Part shown: piece by piece, positions 43,986-52,654 of the stretch
Position numbering within the stretch: the first letter of the stretch is position 1
How the letters are laid out: each line of letters starts with the position of its first letter
Assembly: GCF_017353175.1 (NCBI RefSeq)
Contig: NZ_JAFMYW010000002.1
Location: 930,001-994,000 of the forward strand
DNA: 64,000 nucleotides
Source: Fibrella forsythiae
GTDB lineage: Bacteria > Bacteroidota > Bacteroidia > Cytophagales > Spirosomataceae
Direction of reading: 5' to 3'
Program-made: the position numbers and the translations under genes
The notes under the pieces: generated by a model
Told to the model about the DNA's origin: nothing
What the model saw: the letters and a program-made list of their open reading frames with translations, nothing else
The model's database searches: none

Positions 43986-44055
43986 GTTAACTGGTTGATT
44001 AGTTAATTGGTTGATTAGCTAACCGATCAACCAGTTAACCAATCAACCAATTAAC
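43986..44055. repeat. Long hairpin of GGTTAACT/GGTTGATT octads between radC and HAD gene
   Basis: 43986-44016 pairs with 44025-44055 at 27 of 31 positions with an 8-nt loop. The arm reads as 8-nt words GTTAACTG-GTTGATTA-GTTAATTG-GTTGATTA. It begins 3 nt after the radC stop and ends 6 nt before the next ATG. It is built like the GTTTAC-family hairpins but from another word. Confidence 0.8.
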
Positions 44056-44061
44056 AACCAA

Positions 44062-44694
44062 ATGAAAAACATCATTTTTGACCTGGGCGACGTCATCATT
44101 CCGATCGACCTGCGGGCACCGCTGCGAAATTTTGCTCAACTGGCCAACAGAACCGAAGCCGAGATGGAGGCCCTCTGGAAACAACACGGCATCTGGAAAC
44201 AGTATGAAACCGGGCTGGTTGATGATGAAGCCTTCAGAGCGGCCGTGCGTTCGCTGGTTCGGGATGAGTCTGACGAACCTGACCGCTGGGCCGATGAGAT
44301 CATTGATACGGCCTGGAACAGTGTTCTGCTCGACCTTCCCGTCGAACGCATCGAGCGTATCCAGTCGCTGAAGGGTAAGTACCGTCTCTTTCTGTTGAGT
44401 AATACCAACGCGATCCACATCCGGGAAGTTGATAATCGGCTGGCTGAACTGGGGCAACCATCCCTGGAATCGCTGTTTGATCAGGTCTATTATTCGCATA
44501 TTGTCAGAATGCTGAAGCCGAATCCCGACATTTACGGGTACGTTCTGGAGCAGGCTAATCTGGAGCCTTCTGAAACACTTTTCCTTGACGACAATCTGCT
44601 GAACATCCAGGCCGCAGCGGCGTTAGGTATCCGGGCGGTGCAGGTCGTAGCGCCCAAAACAATTCTGGATTACCTCGACGAAATCGGGGCCTAA
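44062..44694 (+). CDS. HAD-superfamily hydrolase, YihX-like
   Basis: 210 residues. Motif I is FDLGDVII with nucleophile D7; the second Asp is replaced by Gly at +2, as in the YihX (alpha-glucose-1-phosphatase) subgroup, which reads FDLGNVI. The helical cap (EAEMEALWKQHGIWKQYETG), motif II in LFLLSNTN, the Lys of RMLKPNPDIY and motif IV DDNLLNIQAA complete the fold. Probably a cytoplasmic sugar-phosphate phosphatase; substrate unproved. Its ATG is 6 nt from the preceding hairpin. Confidence 0.9.
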   Translation: MKNIIFDLGDVIIPIDLRAPLRNFAQLANRTEAEMEALWKQHGIWKQYETGLVDDEAFRAAVRSLVRDESDEPDRWADEIIDTAWNSVLLDLPVERIERIQSLKGKYRLFLLSNTNAIHIREVDNRLAELGQPSLESLFDQVYYSHIVRMLKPNPDIYGYVLEQANLEPSETLFLDDNLLNIQAAAALGIRAVQVVAPKTILDYLDEIGA

Positions 44695-44703
44695 TCAGTT
44701 CAT

Positions 44704-45900
44704 ATGCAACCACGTAAGTACCTCATCCACATTGTTTTATTTTTAATTACGCTAATCACTACTACGGCCGCTGGTGCCGAGTGGATGTATGGCTTGGATT
44801 TTATTCCGCCCGAGTGGGTCTACGAGGCAAAGACAATTCAGCAGTATCATCTTAAATCATTAGGGTGGCCGCAGTTCTGGACCGGGCTGAATTTCTCGAT
44901 CCCGTTTCTGCTGGTGCTGACGGTTCATGAGTTTGGCCATTACTTCGTGGCGCGGGCCAACAACGTCCGGGTTACGTTGCCCTACTACATCCCTTTCTGG
45001 ACCGGGCTGGGGCAGAGCATCGGTACAATGGGCGCGTTCATCCGAATCCAGGATTATATCAGCAGCCGCCGGAAGTACTTTGATATTGGCGTGGCTGGCC
45101 CGCTGGCTGGTTTTGCGGTGGCCTTACTGCTGTTGTGGTATGGCTTCACACATTTACCGCCAATCGATTACATCTTCACGATTCACCCCGAGTACAAGAA
45201 GTATGGCCTGAATTATGGTGAATTTATTACCAAAAATATAGCAGAGGCAAAGGCAAAAGGAAGCAACATAACGGCGGTGGCGCTAGGTGATAATATGCTG
45301 TTCTGGTTTTTCAAGACCTATGTGGCTGATCAGTCGCTGTTGCCGCACCCGTACGAGATGGTTCATTATCCGTATCTGCTGGCGGGTTACCTGTCGCTTT
45401 TCTTCACCTCGCTGAACCTCATTCCGATTGGCCAACTCGATGGGGGGCACGTGCTCTACGCACTTATTGGGCGAAAGCGGTTCAATGCCCTGGCTCCGGC
45501 GCTGTTTATTGGGTTTGTATTCTACGCCGGTCTGGGTTATTTCAAGGTCTCTGACTTTGCCACCGGCGACGACGAGGCCTTCCGCGATGAATTATTCGAT
45601 CTGGTTCTATACGTTGGTGCGCTGTTTCTGGCTTTCTCGCGTATCAACGATCGGCCCATTACAGCCTTGCTCATCAGCTTATCGGTGGTTGTGGCGCAGT
45701 TTGCCGTGACGTTCGTCTTTCCCGAAGCGGAGGGGTATATTGGGTTTATGGTATTTGCTGTAGTGCTGGGGCGTTTTCTGGGTGTCTATCATCCCGAGAC
45801 GGAGCAAAACGAGCCGCTTAGTTCGGGACGAAAACTGCTTGGCTGGCTGGCGTTGTTGATATTCCTGCTGTGCTTCAGCCCGAAACCGTTCATTCTTTAG
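44704..45900 (+). CDS. M50-type site-2 protease family membrane protein
   Basis: 398 residues, about eight hydrophobic segments. HEFGH at 75-79 in LTVHEFGHYFVARANNV is the zinc motif, and the distant LIPIGQLDGGHVLYALIG supplies the third ligand (the LDGGH motif). No PDZ domain is seen. Site-2 proteases cut within membrane helices, often in stress-signalling. The gene starts 10 bp after the HAD gene and so may be co-transcribed. A perfect hairpin follows. Confidence 0.92.
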   Translation: MQPRKYLIHIVLFLITLITTTAAGAEWMYGLDFIPPEWVYEAKTIQQYHLKSLGWPQFWTGLNFSIPFLLVLTVHEFGHYFVARANNVRVTLPYYIPFWTGLGQSIGTMGAFIRIQDYISSRRKYFDIGVAGPLAGFAVALLLLWYGFTHLPPIDYIFTIHPEYKKYGLNYGEFITKNIAEAKAKGSNITAVALGDNMLFWFFKTYVADQSLLPHPYEMVHYPYLLAGYLSLFFTSLNLIPIGQLDGGHVLYALIGRKRFNALAPALFIGFVFYAGLGYFKVSDFATGDDEAFRDELFDLVLYVGALFLAFSRINDRPITALLISLSVVVAQFAVTFVFPEAEGYIGFMVFAVVLGRFLGVYHPETEQNEPLSSGRKLLGWLALLIFLLCFSPKPFIL

Positions 45901-45926
45901 ACTACTACCTACTAATTCGATTCAAC

Positions 45927-45971
45927 GCCAAAACGGCTCCGCATATGTACCTGATGCGGAGCCGTTTTGGC
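45927..45971. terminator. Bidirectional terminator between M50 protease and thioredoxin genes
   Basis: GCCAAAACGGCTCCGCAT (45927-45944) pairs perfectly with 45954-45971, 18 bp with a 9-nt loop, between convergent genes. Confidence 0.9.
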
Positions 45972-45992
45972 TATTAGTAGAACTGCGTTGCC

Positions 45993-46307
45993 CTATAAAT
46001 ATGGTTTTACCGACGCTTCGAGTTTGCCAATAGATTGGACACCCGTAATGCGCCAGACCACTTTGCCATCTTTGAAGAGAATCATGGTAGGCACGCTCTG
46101 AATCTGGAATTTGGTGGCAGCAGCACGGCTACGGTCAATATCAACCTTCACGATCTTGAGCTTATCGCCCGTTCTGTCGCCAAGGTGTTTTAACGTGGGA
46201 GCCAGTGCTTTGCAGGGCGCACACCAAGTGGCAAAAAATTCGACCAGCACGGGTTCACCGCTTTTGATGAGGTCAGCGAAGGGGAGTTGCTGATTGGATT
46301 TGTTCAT
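45993..46307 (-). CDS. Thioredoxin
   Basis: 104 residues without a signal peptide: active site WCAPC (W28-C29-A30-P31-C32), VDIDRSRAAATKFQIQSVPT with the cis-Pro, and FKDGKVVWRITGVQ. This is a cytoplasmic thioredoxin of ordinary size, reducing protein disulfides. The tail (SIGKLEASVKPYL) is slightly shortened. The next gene upstream on the same strand begins about 90 bp away, in a stretch with two GGTACGT sites. Confidence 0.93.
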   Translation of the reverse strand: MNKSNQQLPFADLIKSGEPVLVEFFATWCAPCKALAPTLKHLGDRTGDKLKIVKVDIDRSRAAATKFQIQSVPTMILFKDGKVVWRITGVQSIGKLEASVKPYL

Positions 46308-46400
46308 TAGTTTGGGGCCAGGTACGTTAAGCCTGTAAATTGACCGTATAAGACAAACCGCGCCAGGTACGTGCTGAGTTCCAGCGGGTCAGCAATACCG

Positions 46401-47159
46401 TTATGGCGTTCGCTCCAGCGCCTGAATCCGGGCCAGGTACGTTGCCGGCAGGAGCGCCCGCTGTACCAGGGCGCGCAGGCCCAGGGCGCGGGCAGTGGGA
46501 TATATCCAGAGCAGATTAGCCAGTAACGGGCGTTCTGGCAGGTCGAGCAGGCGGGCAACGCGGTCGGGCACAAGTAAGCTCTGTGCCTGCCGCAGCAGAC
46601 TATAGCGCCAGTCACCAATTTCTTCGTGGTAACGTCGGAAAAGGGTATCGGTGTAGGAACTGCGTTCGAGGTCGTTGGCCAGATGCGCTTGCCGATCCAG
46701 TTGCCAGTCAGTGTAGTTTACAGGTAAATCCGGGACTCCCATGCCATCGCCTACGCGCCTGAATACGTCAAAGAGTTCTGCCCGTTCGGGTTGCGTGAGC
46801 GGGCGGTGAAGCAGGGTATAGGCCCGCTCCGAATAGTCGATCAGCATATAGAGCACATCTCTGTATGCCCAGTCGGGAATGGCGTAGCCCCGGCTCGCTT
46901 CAACACCTGCGTGTATGGATGCCATTCGGCCCACAGCCTGACGGGCTCTCTGCTCATCGGCGAAAACGATTTGCTGGGCATACTGGACGGTCGAAAACAA
47001 CCGGCCGATAGGGTCTGCGGGGAGCTTTCCGGTAAAGAATAGCCAGTCGACGGCCTTATTTAGGGCAAACTCAGCGGCCGAGCCCGCAAAGACCAGTAAA
47101 ATCACGTCGGCATCGCCCCAAATACGACGCACAATAGAAGGTTCCTGAACAAATGCCAC
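46401..47159 (-). CDS. MpaB/DUF2236 oxygenase-like protein
   Basis: 252 residues from a GTG at 47159. DUF2236 signatures: VRRIWGDADVILLVFAGSAA, GRMASIHAGVEASRGYAIP, DWAYRDVLYMLIDYSERAY and LFDVFRRVGDGMGVPDLPVN, including the His/Arg/Asp residues that in rubber oxygenase-like proteins (Lcp/MpaB fold) bind haem b. Biochemical role in this host unknown. It contains one GGTACGT site and lies between thioredoxin and an OmpA gene. Confidence 0.87.
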   Translation of the reverse strand: MAFVQEPSIVRRIWGDADVILLVFAGSAAEFALNKAVDWLFFTGKLPADPIGRLFSTVQYAQQIVFADEQRARQAVGRMASIHAGVEASRGYAIPDWAYRDVLYMLIDYSERAYTLLHRPLTQPERAELFDVFRRVGDGMGVPDLPVNYTDWQLDRQAHLANDLERSSYTDTLFRRYHEEIGDWRYSLLRQAQSLLVPDRVARLLDLPERPLLANLLWIYPTARALGLRALVQRALLPATYLARIQALERTP

Positions 47160-47191
47160 GGCGATAGAGGTGTGATCGTGCTGCGTACTAC

Positions 47192-47911
47192 CTACAGTAC
47201 CACAAACTCAACGCGACGGTTCCGGCGTTTATTTTCTTCTACGTCGTTGGGTGCCGCCGGGCGGGTGTCGCCATAACCGGCATGGCGAAGCCGATCTTCT
47301 TTTATTCCCTTTGCAATCAGGTAGTTGGTAATAACCTTAGCCCGGTTTTCCGACAGGTATTGATTCAAGCGCCGGTCGCCAACATTGTCGGTGTGCCCAG
47401 CAATCTCGATCTTTAGCGATGGTTCGCCCTGCAACGTACGAACCAGTTTATCCAACTGCTCAAATGATTCGGGGCGCATCCTGTAGCTGCTCTGGTCGAA
47501 ATAAACCTTGTCGAGCTGAATGGCCGTCCCCTTCGTCAGCTGCCGGAAAACGGTGTCGGTTTTGTCGAGTGGCACGGAATAGCCATATGTGGCGCAGGTA
47601 TCGCAGGGAGCCACCATCACAAATTCGCCTTCGTCGTAGCCGGTAGCCGAGGCAATCACCAGCAATGAGTCGGCACGGGTCATGATAAATTCAAAATCAC
47701 GCTCCCTTGTCGAGGGACCCGTGTAATCTTTTTTTGCCAGATAGGCATGTACTTTGAACTGGGCAGGCAGGCGGGTGCCTGTTTTGCCATCAACGGCAGC
47801 CAGCGAGAAAACGGTGTTCGTTGGCTTATTTGATAGGATAATGGGTGCCTGAGGGGCCTGCCCCAGCGCAAGGCAGGGAAGCAGCAGTAAGAGGTACAGT
47901 AAGCGAGGCAT
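47192..47911 (-). CDS. OmpA family outer-membrane protein
   Basis: 239 residues. Signal peptide (MPRLLYLLLLLPCLALGQA), a region resembling a beta-sandwich (FSLAAVDGKTGTRLPAQFKV), two Cys in CDTCATY, then the C-terminal OmpA peptidoglycan-binding domain: VYFDQSSYRMRPESFEQLDK, IEIAGHTDNVGDRRLNQYLS, ENRAKVITNYLIAKG, RLRHAGYGDTRP. The domain anchors the protein to peptidoglycan. It has no N-terminal barrel. Monocistronic as far as visible. Confidence 0.92.
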   Translation of the reverse strand: MPRLLYLLLLLPCLALGQAPQAPIILSNKPTNTVFSLAAVDGKTGTRLPAQFKVHAYLAKKDYTGPSTRERDFEFIMTRADSLLVIASATGYDEGEFVMVAPCDTCATYGYSVPLDKTDTVFRQLTKGTAIQLDKVYFDQSSYRMRPESFEQLDKLVRTLQGEPSLKIEIAGHTDNVGDRRLNQYLSENRAKVITNYLIAKGIKEDRLRHAGYGDTRPAAPNDVEENKRRNRRVEFVVL

Positions 47912-48046
47912 GATTCGTGAGATATGGGTTATTCAACTCCATTCAAATTTCGGGCCGAACTGATCGGTTGGGCAACATGGAGCAGGGCTAAACATACAGC
48001 CATAGCAGATCGTTTTGTACCTTGACAACCTAAACACAGCGAAACA

Positions 48047-48163
48047 ATGGCTAAAGCACAAGATGCCCGTTCCGAAAAAAAGAAGGAACCGGCCAAATCG
48101 CCCAAAGAAAAAAAGGCGGCCAAACAGGATAAAAAGCAAGAGCGCAGCCGCCGTCAGGACTAA
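48047..48163 (+). CDS. Lys-rich microprotein (38 aa)
   Basis: A 38-residue frame: MAKAQDARSEKKKEPAKSPK, then a run of EKKAAKQDKKQERS, ending RRQD. Half of the residues are Lys, Arg, Glu or Asp. Small proteins of this form (MAKAQDARxExKK...KSPKEKKAAK) recur in Cytophagales, which I recall as a general impression only. A good terminator follows 22 bp after its stop, supporting a real transcript. No Shine-Dalgarno is seen; TACCTTGA at about 48019-48026 is a near-match to the -7 consensus. Possible role with nucleic acid or in stress, not shown. Confidence 0.6.
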   Translation: MAKAQDARSEKKKEPAKSPKEKKAAKQDKKQERSRRQD

Positions 48164-48185
48164 TCGATCGGCTCGACGAATACCA

Positions 48186-48215
48186 ACGCACCAGGCCCTA
48201 AATGGTCTGGTGCGT
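48186..48215 (+). terminator. Terminator after the microprotein
   Basis: ACGCACCAGGCC (48186-48197) pairs with GGTCTGGTGCGT (48204-48215) with one G-T pair and a 6-nt loop, followed by T-rich sequence. Confidence 0.75.
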
Positions 48216-48274
48216 TGTGTTTTGCGGCCTTCATACACGTCTTATGCGTTTATTTGTGCAAAACAGCCCTGCCA

Positions 48275-50455
48275 ATGTCGTTTCGCTACACCACGCTCTA
48301 CTTTTTTTTTATCTGCTTCAGCCAGGCTCTGGCCCAGTCTGGTGCATCTCAACCATACTCGATCGATGATGTCCTGTCGGCGCCGTACTGCCAGAATCTG
48401 AGCGGAGTTGGCAACCGGATCGTGTGGGTGGTGAACGAGCGTGGTAGGCGGAATCTGTACACCGCCACCTTTCCAAATCCCGTTCCCCGAAAACTGACCA
48501 ACTTTTCGGCCGATGATGGGCAGGAACTAGGCGATGTAACCCTCTCGCCCGACGGCCGTTGGGTTGCTTTTGTGCGTGGGGGCAGCAAAAATGCGCAGGG
48601 CGTAAATCCCAATCCGACGAGTTCGCCAACCGGGACAGAACAGGTTATTTATATATTACCTACCGGTGCGCCCGCCATGCCTATGCGCGTGGGACAAGGT
48701 AGCCGACCCGTGTGGGCTCCCGAACCGGCTGGCACTACCGGCGTAACCCAGCGGCTGGTTTTTGGGCGGGGTGGTCAGCTCTTTCAGGCGCGGCTGGCCG
48801 ATCTGACCAACCAGCGCGTTCGGAAAGAACCTTCGCTGTTGTTTACGGCGCGCGGTATGCAGGCCGACTACAGTTTCTCCCCCGACGGTAGCCGAATTCT
48901 ATTTACGAGTTACCGCGGTTACCATAACCTGATTGGAATTTATGACAGTAAACTACATCAGGTACGTTGGCTGGCCCCCGGCGTTGACCGCGACCAGTTT
49001 CCGGTCTGGTCGCCGGATGGCCGACGGGTGGCGTTTATTCGGGTACCGGGGCAACGGCATGGCGAGTTGGAAAACATTCAGGGTGGACATCCTTTTGCGG
49101 TCTGGGTAACCAACGCCGATCCACTGCCCGACGGCATGCCTGACCCGGGGCAAATGCTCTGGCAATCACCGGCCGACGATGGCGGTTTCGCGCAAACGTA
49201 CCCCGCCGAACCCATCCGCTGGACCCGATCGAACCGGATTTTGTTTTTCTCGGAACACGAAAACTGGATGCACCTGTATGCGCTCAACCCTACGCTGGCC
49301 GGTGACCCAATCGACCTGACGCCGGGCAATGCTGAAACCGAAGAAACGACAGTTTCGGCCGACGGAACGTACCTGTACTACAGCAGTAACCTGAACGACA
49401 TCAACCGGCGGCACCTTTGGCGGGTGCAGATCGTCACGGGCCAGCGCGAAGCCATAACGACCGTCAGTTCGGGAGCAGATTCAGATAGTAAAGGCATTGA
49501 AACAGACCCGGTGGTGGTTGAATCGGCGGCTGGTCAAATGCTGGTGTATCGATCTGCCAACTGGAATCAGCCTACAGCTATTGCGTACTTATCAATAGGT
49601 ACCATGCCGGAAACGAAGCTATTCCCGACCGAACTACCCGCCTCATTTCCAGGTACGTTGCTGACAGAACCTCAGGCCGTTACGTTTGCTGCCGCCGACG
49701 GTACGGTGGTGCACGGGCAATTGTTCTTACCCAAAAAGAAGTCGACGAAAGCGCCTGCGCTGGTGTTCATGCATGGCGGGCCTATGCGGCAAATGCTGCT
49801 GGGCTGGCATTACCGGGGCACCTACTACGCCAATGCCTACGCCATGAATCAGTACCTGGCATCGCAGGGATATGCAGTATTGTCGGTCAATTATCGGGCG
49901 GGTATTGGCTATGGGCGTGCGTTCCGCCGGGCTGATAAACAGGGGCCACGCGGCGCGTCGGAGTATCAGGACGTGCTGGCTGCTGCCCGGTATCTGCAGC
50001 AACACTCAGCCGTAGATCCGGCCAGCATAGGGTTATGGGGTGGTTCCTACGGTGGTTATTTAACCGCTATGGGCCTGGCCCGGAATTCAGATGTATTTGC
50101 CTGTGGTGTAGATATTCACGGCGTACATGACTGGTCGTGGCGGGGCAACATGTTTTCGCCGGGAGGGGGCTGGGGCATTGGCGAGGCCGATATGAAAGAC
50201 GCGTTTGCTTCATCACCCAATGCCAATCTGGATGGCTGGCGGTCGCCATGTCTGTTTATTCACGCCGACGATGACCGGAATGTGACTTTTGCCGAAACGG
50301 TTGATCTGGTACAGAAGCTTCGCAGCAGGAACGTACCTACCGAGGTGCTGATCTTCCCGGACGATGCACATAGTTTACTATTACACCGCAACTGGCTGGC
50401 TACATACAGAACAATGGCTAAGTTTTTTGGGAAGTACCTGCCTGTTTCGCGTTAA
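48275..50455 (+). CDS. S9 family (acylaminoacyl/prolyl oligopeptidase type) secreted peptidase
   Basis: 726 residues from the ATG at 48275, which starts a signal peptide (MSFRYTTLYFFFICFSQALA); the frame is open back to 48215. A beta-propeller region with repeated DGRWVAFVRGG- and SPDGSRILFTSYRG-type WD40-like strands is followed by an alpha/beta hydrolase domain with Ser in WGGSYGGY near 590, Asp in FIHADDDRNV near 664 and His in DDAHSLLLHRN near 698. It differs clearly in sequence from the S9 peptidase at 6308. Likely a periplasmic peptidase. A response regulator follows 80 bp later. Confidence 0.92.
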   Translation: MSFRYTTLYFFFICFSQALAQSGASQPYSIDDVLSAPYCQNLSGVGNRIVWVVNERGRRNLYTATFPNPVPRKLTNFSADDGQELGDVTLSPDGRWVAFVRGGSKNAQGVNPNPTSSPTGTEQVIYILPTGAPAMPMRVGQGSRPVWAPEPAGTTGVTQRLVFGRGGQLFQARLADLTNQRVRKEPSLLFTARGMQADYSFSPDGSRILFTSYRGYHNLIGIYDSKLHQVRWLAPGVDRDQFPVWSPDGRRVAFIRVPGQRHGELENIQGGHPFAVWVTNADPLPDGMPDPGQMLWQSPADDGGFAQTYPAEPIRWTRSNRILFFSEHENWMHLYALNPTLAGDPIDLTPGNAETEETTVSADGTYLYYSSNLNDINRRHLWRVQIVTGQREAITTVSSGADSDSKGIETDPVVVESAAGQMLVYRSANWNQPTAIAYLSIGTMPETKLFPTELPASFPGTLLTEPQAVTFAAADGTVVHGQLFLPKKKSTKAPALVFMHGGPMRQMLLGWHYRGTYYANAYAMNQYLASQGYAVLSVNYRAGIGYGRAFRRADKQGPRGASEYQDVLAAARYLQQHSAVDPASIGLWGGSYGGYLTAMGLARNSDVFACGVDIHGVHDWSWRGNMFSPGGGWGIGEADMKDAFASSPNANLDGWRSPCLFIHADDDRNVTFAETVDLVQKLRSRNVPTEVLIFPDDAHSLLLHRNWLATYRTMAKFFGKYLPVSR

Positions 50456-50535
50456 CTACAGAAAGAATTAATTTCTGCGCATAGCGGTACTGACTTTTAT
50501 CCAACTAGCAAGACCCTTATGCCAATGCAACAGCT

Positions 50536-50943
50536 ATGGACAAACATCTTCAATGTATTATGCTGGTCGATGATGACCCTGACGATAACTACATTCATGA
50601 ATTAGTTATTGCCGATTGGGGCAAATGCGATGCCGTACGTGTTGCTGAAAACGGGATCGAAGCCCTGAAATACCTGGCTAATACAGACCACCCCGATTAC
50701 ATTCGACCAGAAGTGATCTTACTGGATATCAATATGCCGGGCATGAACGGGTTCGAGTTTCTGGAAGAATACCACCGGCTGGCCGATAACCTGAAAAGTA
50801 ATGTGGTTGTGATGATGCTCACTACCTCGCTTAATCCGTCAGACGAGAACCGCGCTGAACAGTTCAACGAAGTAACGGGCTATAAGAATAAACCCCTCAC
50901 AAAAGCGATGCTGGACGATGTACTGATCGGACGTTTTTCGTAA
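50536..50943 (+). CDS. Stand-alone response regulator (REC domain only)
   Basis: 135 residues, receiver domain only. Acidic pocket DDD at 12-14 (VDDDPDDNYIHE), phospho-acceptor D64 in VILLDINMPGMNGFEF, Thr/Ser in MMLTTSLN, and the Lys of YKNKPLT. The Asn/Tyr/His in DDNYIHELV is typical of the Bacteroidota subgroup. No cognate kinase nearby. The next gene (methyltransferase) starts 60 bp later on the same strand. Confidence 0.92.
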   Translation: MDKHLQCIMLVDDDPDDNYIHELVIADWGKCDAVRVAENGIEALKYLANTDHPDYIRPEVILLDINMPGMNGFEFLEEYHRLADNLKSNVVVMMLTTSLNPSDENRAEQFNEVTGYKNKPLTKAMLDDVLIGRFS

Positions 50944-51003
50944 GTTAGCCTGAAGCAACTGATGGCCACGCACCTGACGCGGCCAAAATCGGGCTTTGGT
51001 TGT

Positions 51004-51504
51004 ATGCATACGTACCTGTCTTCTCCTCTTGGCACCCTTCGAATAACCGGCGACGTATCGGGCGTGTCGGCCATTTCGTGTCTGGACGACCCTATGCCCG
51101 ATCTGTTCCTGATGCGTGATCTGCCTGTACCCTTGAAACAGGCCTGTGATCAGCTTACTGATTACTTCGACGGTATCCGTAAAGATTTTACGTTTCTCAT
51201 GTCGCCTATCGGAACACCATTCCAGCAGCGCGTGTGGGAGGCGCTGTTAACGGTGCCGTTTGGGCAGACCCGGTCTTATCTATCGTTGGCCCGCCAGCTT
51301 GGTGATGAAAAGGCGATCCGTGCTGTGGCGGCTGCCAACGGCCGCAATCCGCTGGCAATTGTTGTGCCCTGTCACCGCGTCATCGGCTCGGATGGGAGCC
51401 TGACGGGTTATGCGGGTGGCTTATGGCGTAAGCAATGGCTGCTGGAACATGAAGGCTCGCGCCGAAAAACCAATGAAGGTCAGTTAAGCCTGTTCGCTTT
51501 TTAG
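51004..51504 (+). CDS. ogt: Methylated-DNA--protein-cysteine methyltransferase (Ogt/AGT type)
   Basis: 166 residues from the ATG at 51004 (HTYLSSPLGTLRITG), where family members begin; a further ATG at 50962 would add 14 unconserved residues. The C-terminal DNA-binding domain has GTPFQQRVWEALLTVPFGQT, the acceptor cysteine in VVPCHRVIG (C123) and GSLTGYAGGLWRKQWLLEHE. The protein takes alkyl groups from O6-alkylguanine in a suicide reaction. A charged tail (EGSRRKTNEGQLSLFAF) is extra. Confidence 0.95.
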   Translation: MHTYLSSPLGTLRITGDVSGVSAISCLDDPMPDLFLMRDLPVPLKQACDQLTDYFDGIRKDFTFLMSPIGTPFQQRVWEALLTVPFGQTRSYLSLARQLGDEKAIRAVAAANGRNPLAIVVPCHRVIGSDGSLTGYAGGLWRKQWLLEHEGSRRKTNEGQLSLFAF

Positions 51505-51516
51505 GCAAGCCAACTT

Positions 51517-52158
51517 ATGCCTGCCCGGAACGATACCGCTTCAGCGGCGGGGTTTATCCTGATTCCACTGGTTGGTATCGCCCTGTTCCTGCTGCTGTTC
51601 TTTTGGGCAACGTACCTGTATCCCGGTGGTTGGCAGGCCGATAAACAGGCTGTTGGCTTTAGCTGGATGCACAATTACTGGTGTAATTTGCTAAACGAAC
51701 GGGCCATGAATGGTGAACAGAATCCCGCCCGACCAGTAGCCCTGGCTGCTATGCTCATCCTCTGCGGATCGCTGTCCGTCTTCTGGTATTATCTGCCACT
51801 GCTTTTTTTACATACCAACCAGCGCGCCGACCTACTGCTTCAAATCACGGGTATCTGCTCGATGTTTTCGGCGGCGTTTATAGTCACGGCCTATCATGAT
51901 ATCGTAATTATGATTGCCAGCCTGTTCGGCTTCTTCGCCCTCGCAGGTACGTTCGTCGGCCTCTACAGATGCCGTTTAGTAAACTTATTCTGGTTTGGCT
52001 GTAGCTGCCTGCTCCTGATGGCGGTGAATAATTACATTTATTACACGAAAGATTTACTCTATTATTTGCCAGTTATACAGAAAGTTACGTTCGTGGCGGT
52101 GTTGTTCCGGATTGTCTGGATGATCAAAGCCATGTATGCACGGCAGCAGGCAAACTAG
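51517..52158 (+). CDS. Six-helix membrane protein, hypothetical
   Basis: 213 residues, about six hydrophobic segments (ILIPLVGIALFLLLFFWATY, ALAAMLILCGSLSVFWYYLP, ICSMFSAAFIVTAYHDIVIM, ASLFGFFALAGTFVGLYRC, FWFGCSCLLLMAVNNYIYY, VTFVAVLFRIVWMIKAMYA). The extracellular first loop contains WMHNYWCNLLNERAMNGEQN, a pattern seen in DUF998/FRAG1-like membrane proteins. Function unknown. It starts 12 bp after the methyltransferase gene. Confidence 0.72.
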   Translation: MPARNDTASAAGFILIPLVGIALFLLLFFWATYLYPGGWQADKQAVGFSWMHNYWCNLLNERAMNGEQNPARPVALAAMLILCGSLSVFWYYLPLLFLHTNQRADLLLQITGICSMFSAAFIVTAYHDIVIMIASLFGFFALAGTFVGLYRCRLVNLFWFGCSCLLLMAVNNYIYYTKDLLYYLPVIQKVTFVAVLFRIVWMIKAMYARQQAN

Positions 52159-52244
52159 CGGGCTTTTGCTATCGTATAGACTGTCAACGCACCAGCAATG
52201 CAACCGGTAGAGTCAATCGCGAATCCAACTCCTGAACCAAAACC

Positions 52245-52589
52245 ATGTATATGACCAAATACCTGCTTCCGCTCTCGTTTGCACTTATAACGGGCCTGTG
52301 TGGGTTCGAAAAATCAACAATTACGGTGTCCAAAGACTTTTCTGACAGACAGGTTAAACGGGCAGAGCGGCAGGCAACCCGGCGGTTCGGCACGCCCGTT
52401 CGGATACAGGTGCTTGGCCGGAACGAAAAGAATGAGATAACCAACCTGGAATTCTTCAGATACACACCCGACGGACGAAAAGGCGGCGGCTGCTCGTCTG
52501 ATAAGTTCGGTGTGCTGGTTGTTACCCCGAATGGCTGCCGAATTGCCGATGTTGGCCACGAGACCGATTCGGCGATGCTTGGTAAATAA
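52245..52589 (+). CDS. Small exported protein of unknown function
   Basis: 114 residues. Short signal-like start (MYMTKYLLPLSFALITGLCG), then an alpha/beta segment (DRQVKRAERQATRRFGTPVR, IQVLGRNEKNEITNLEFFRY) and two Cys in GGGCSSDKFGVLVVTPNGCR. The pattern KxxxF...EITxLEFxR...G resembles the small domain following M56-type receptors in Bacteroidota, but I cannot name a family. It faces the convergent MFS gene after 65 bp. Confidence 0.6.
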   Translation: MYMTKYLLPLSFALITGLCGFEKSTITVSKDFSDRQVKRAERQATRRFGTPVRIQVLGRNEKNEITNLEFFRYTPDGRKGGGCSSDKFGVLVVTPNGCRIADVGHETDSAMLGK

Positions 52590-52654
52590 CCAGGACAAGC
52601 ATTCTGAAGATCAGAGCAACAATGGTGTTTAAAGAGGAATGTGTTTGCTGGGTA

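Noticed and set aside
46307-46618. Minus-strand open frame of 103 codons upstream of thioredoxin
   Set aside because: It overlaps the MpaB/DUF2236 gene in another frame and has no protein-like features.
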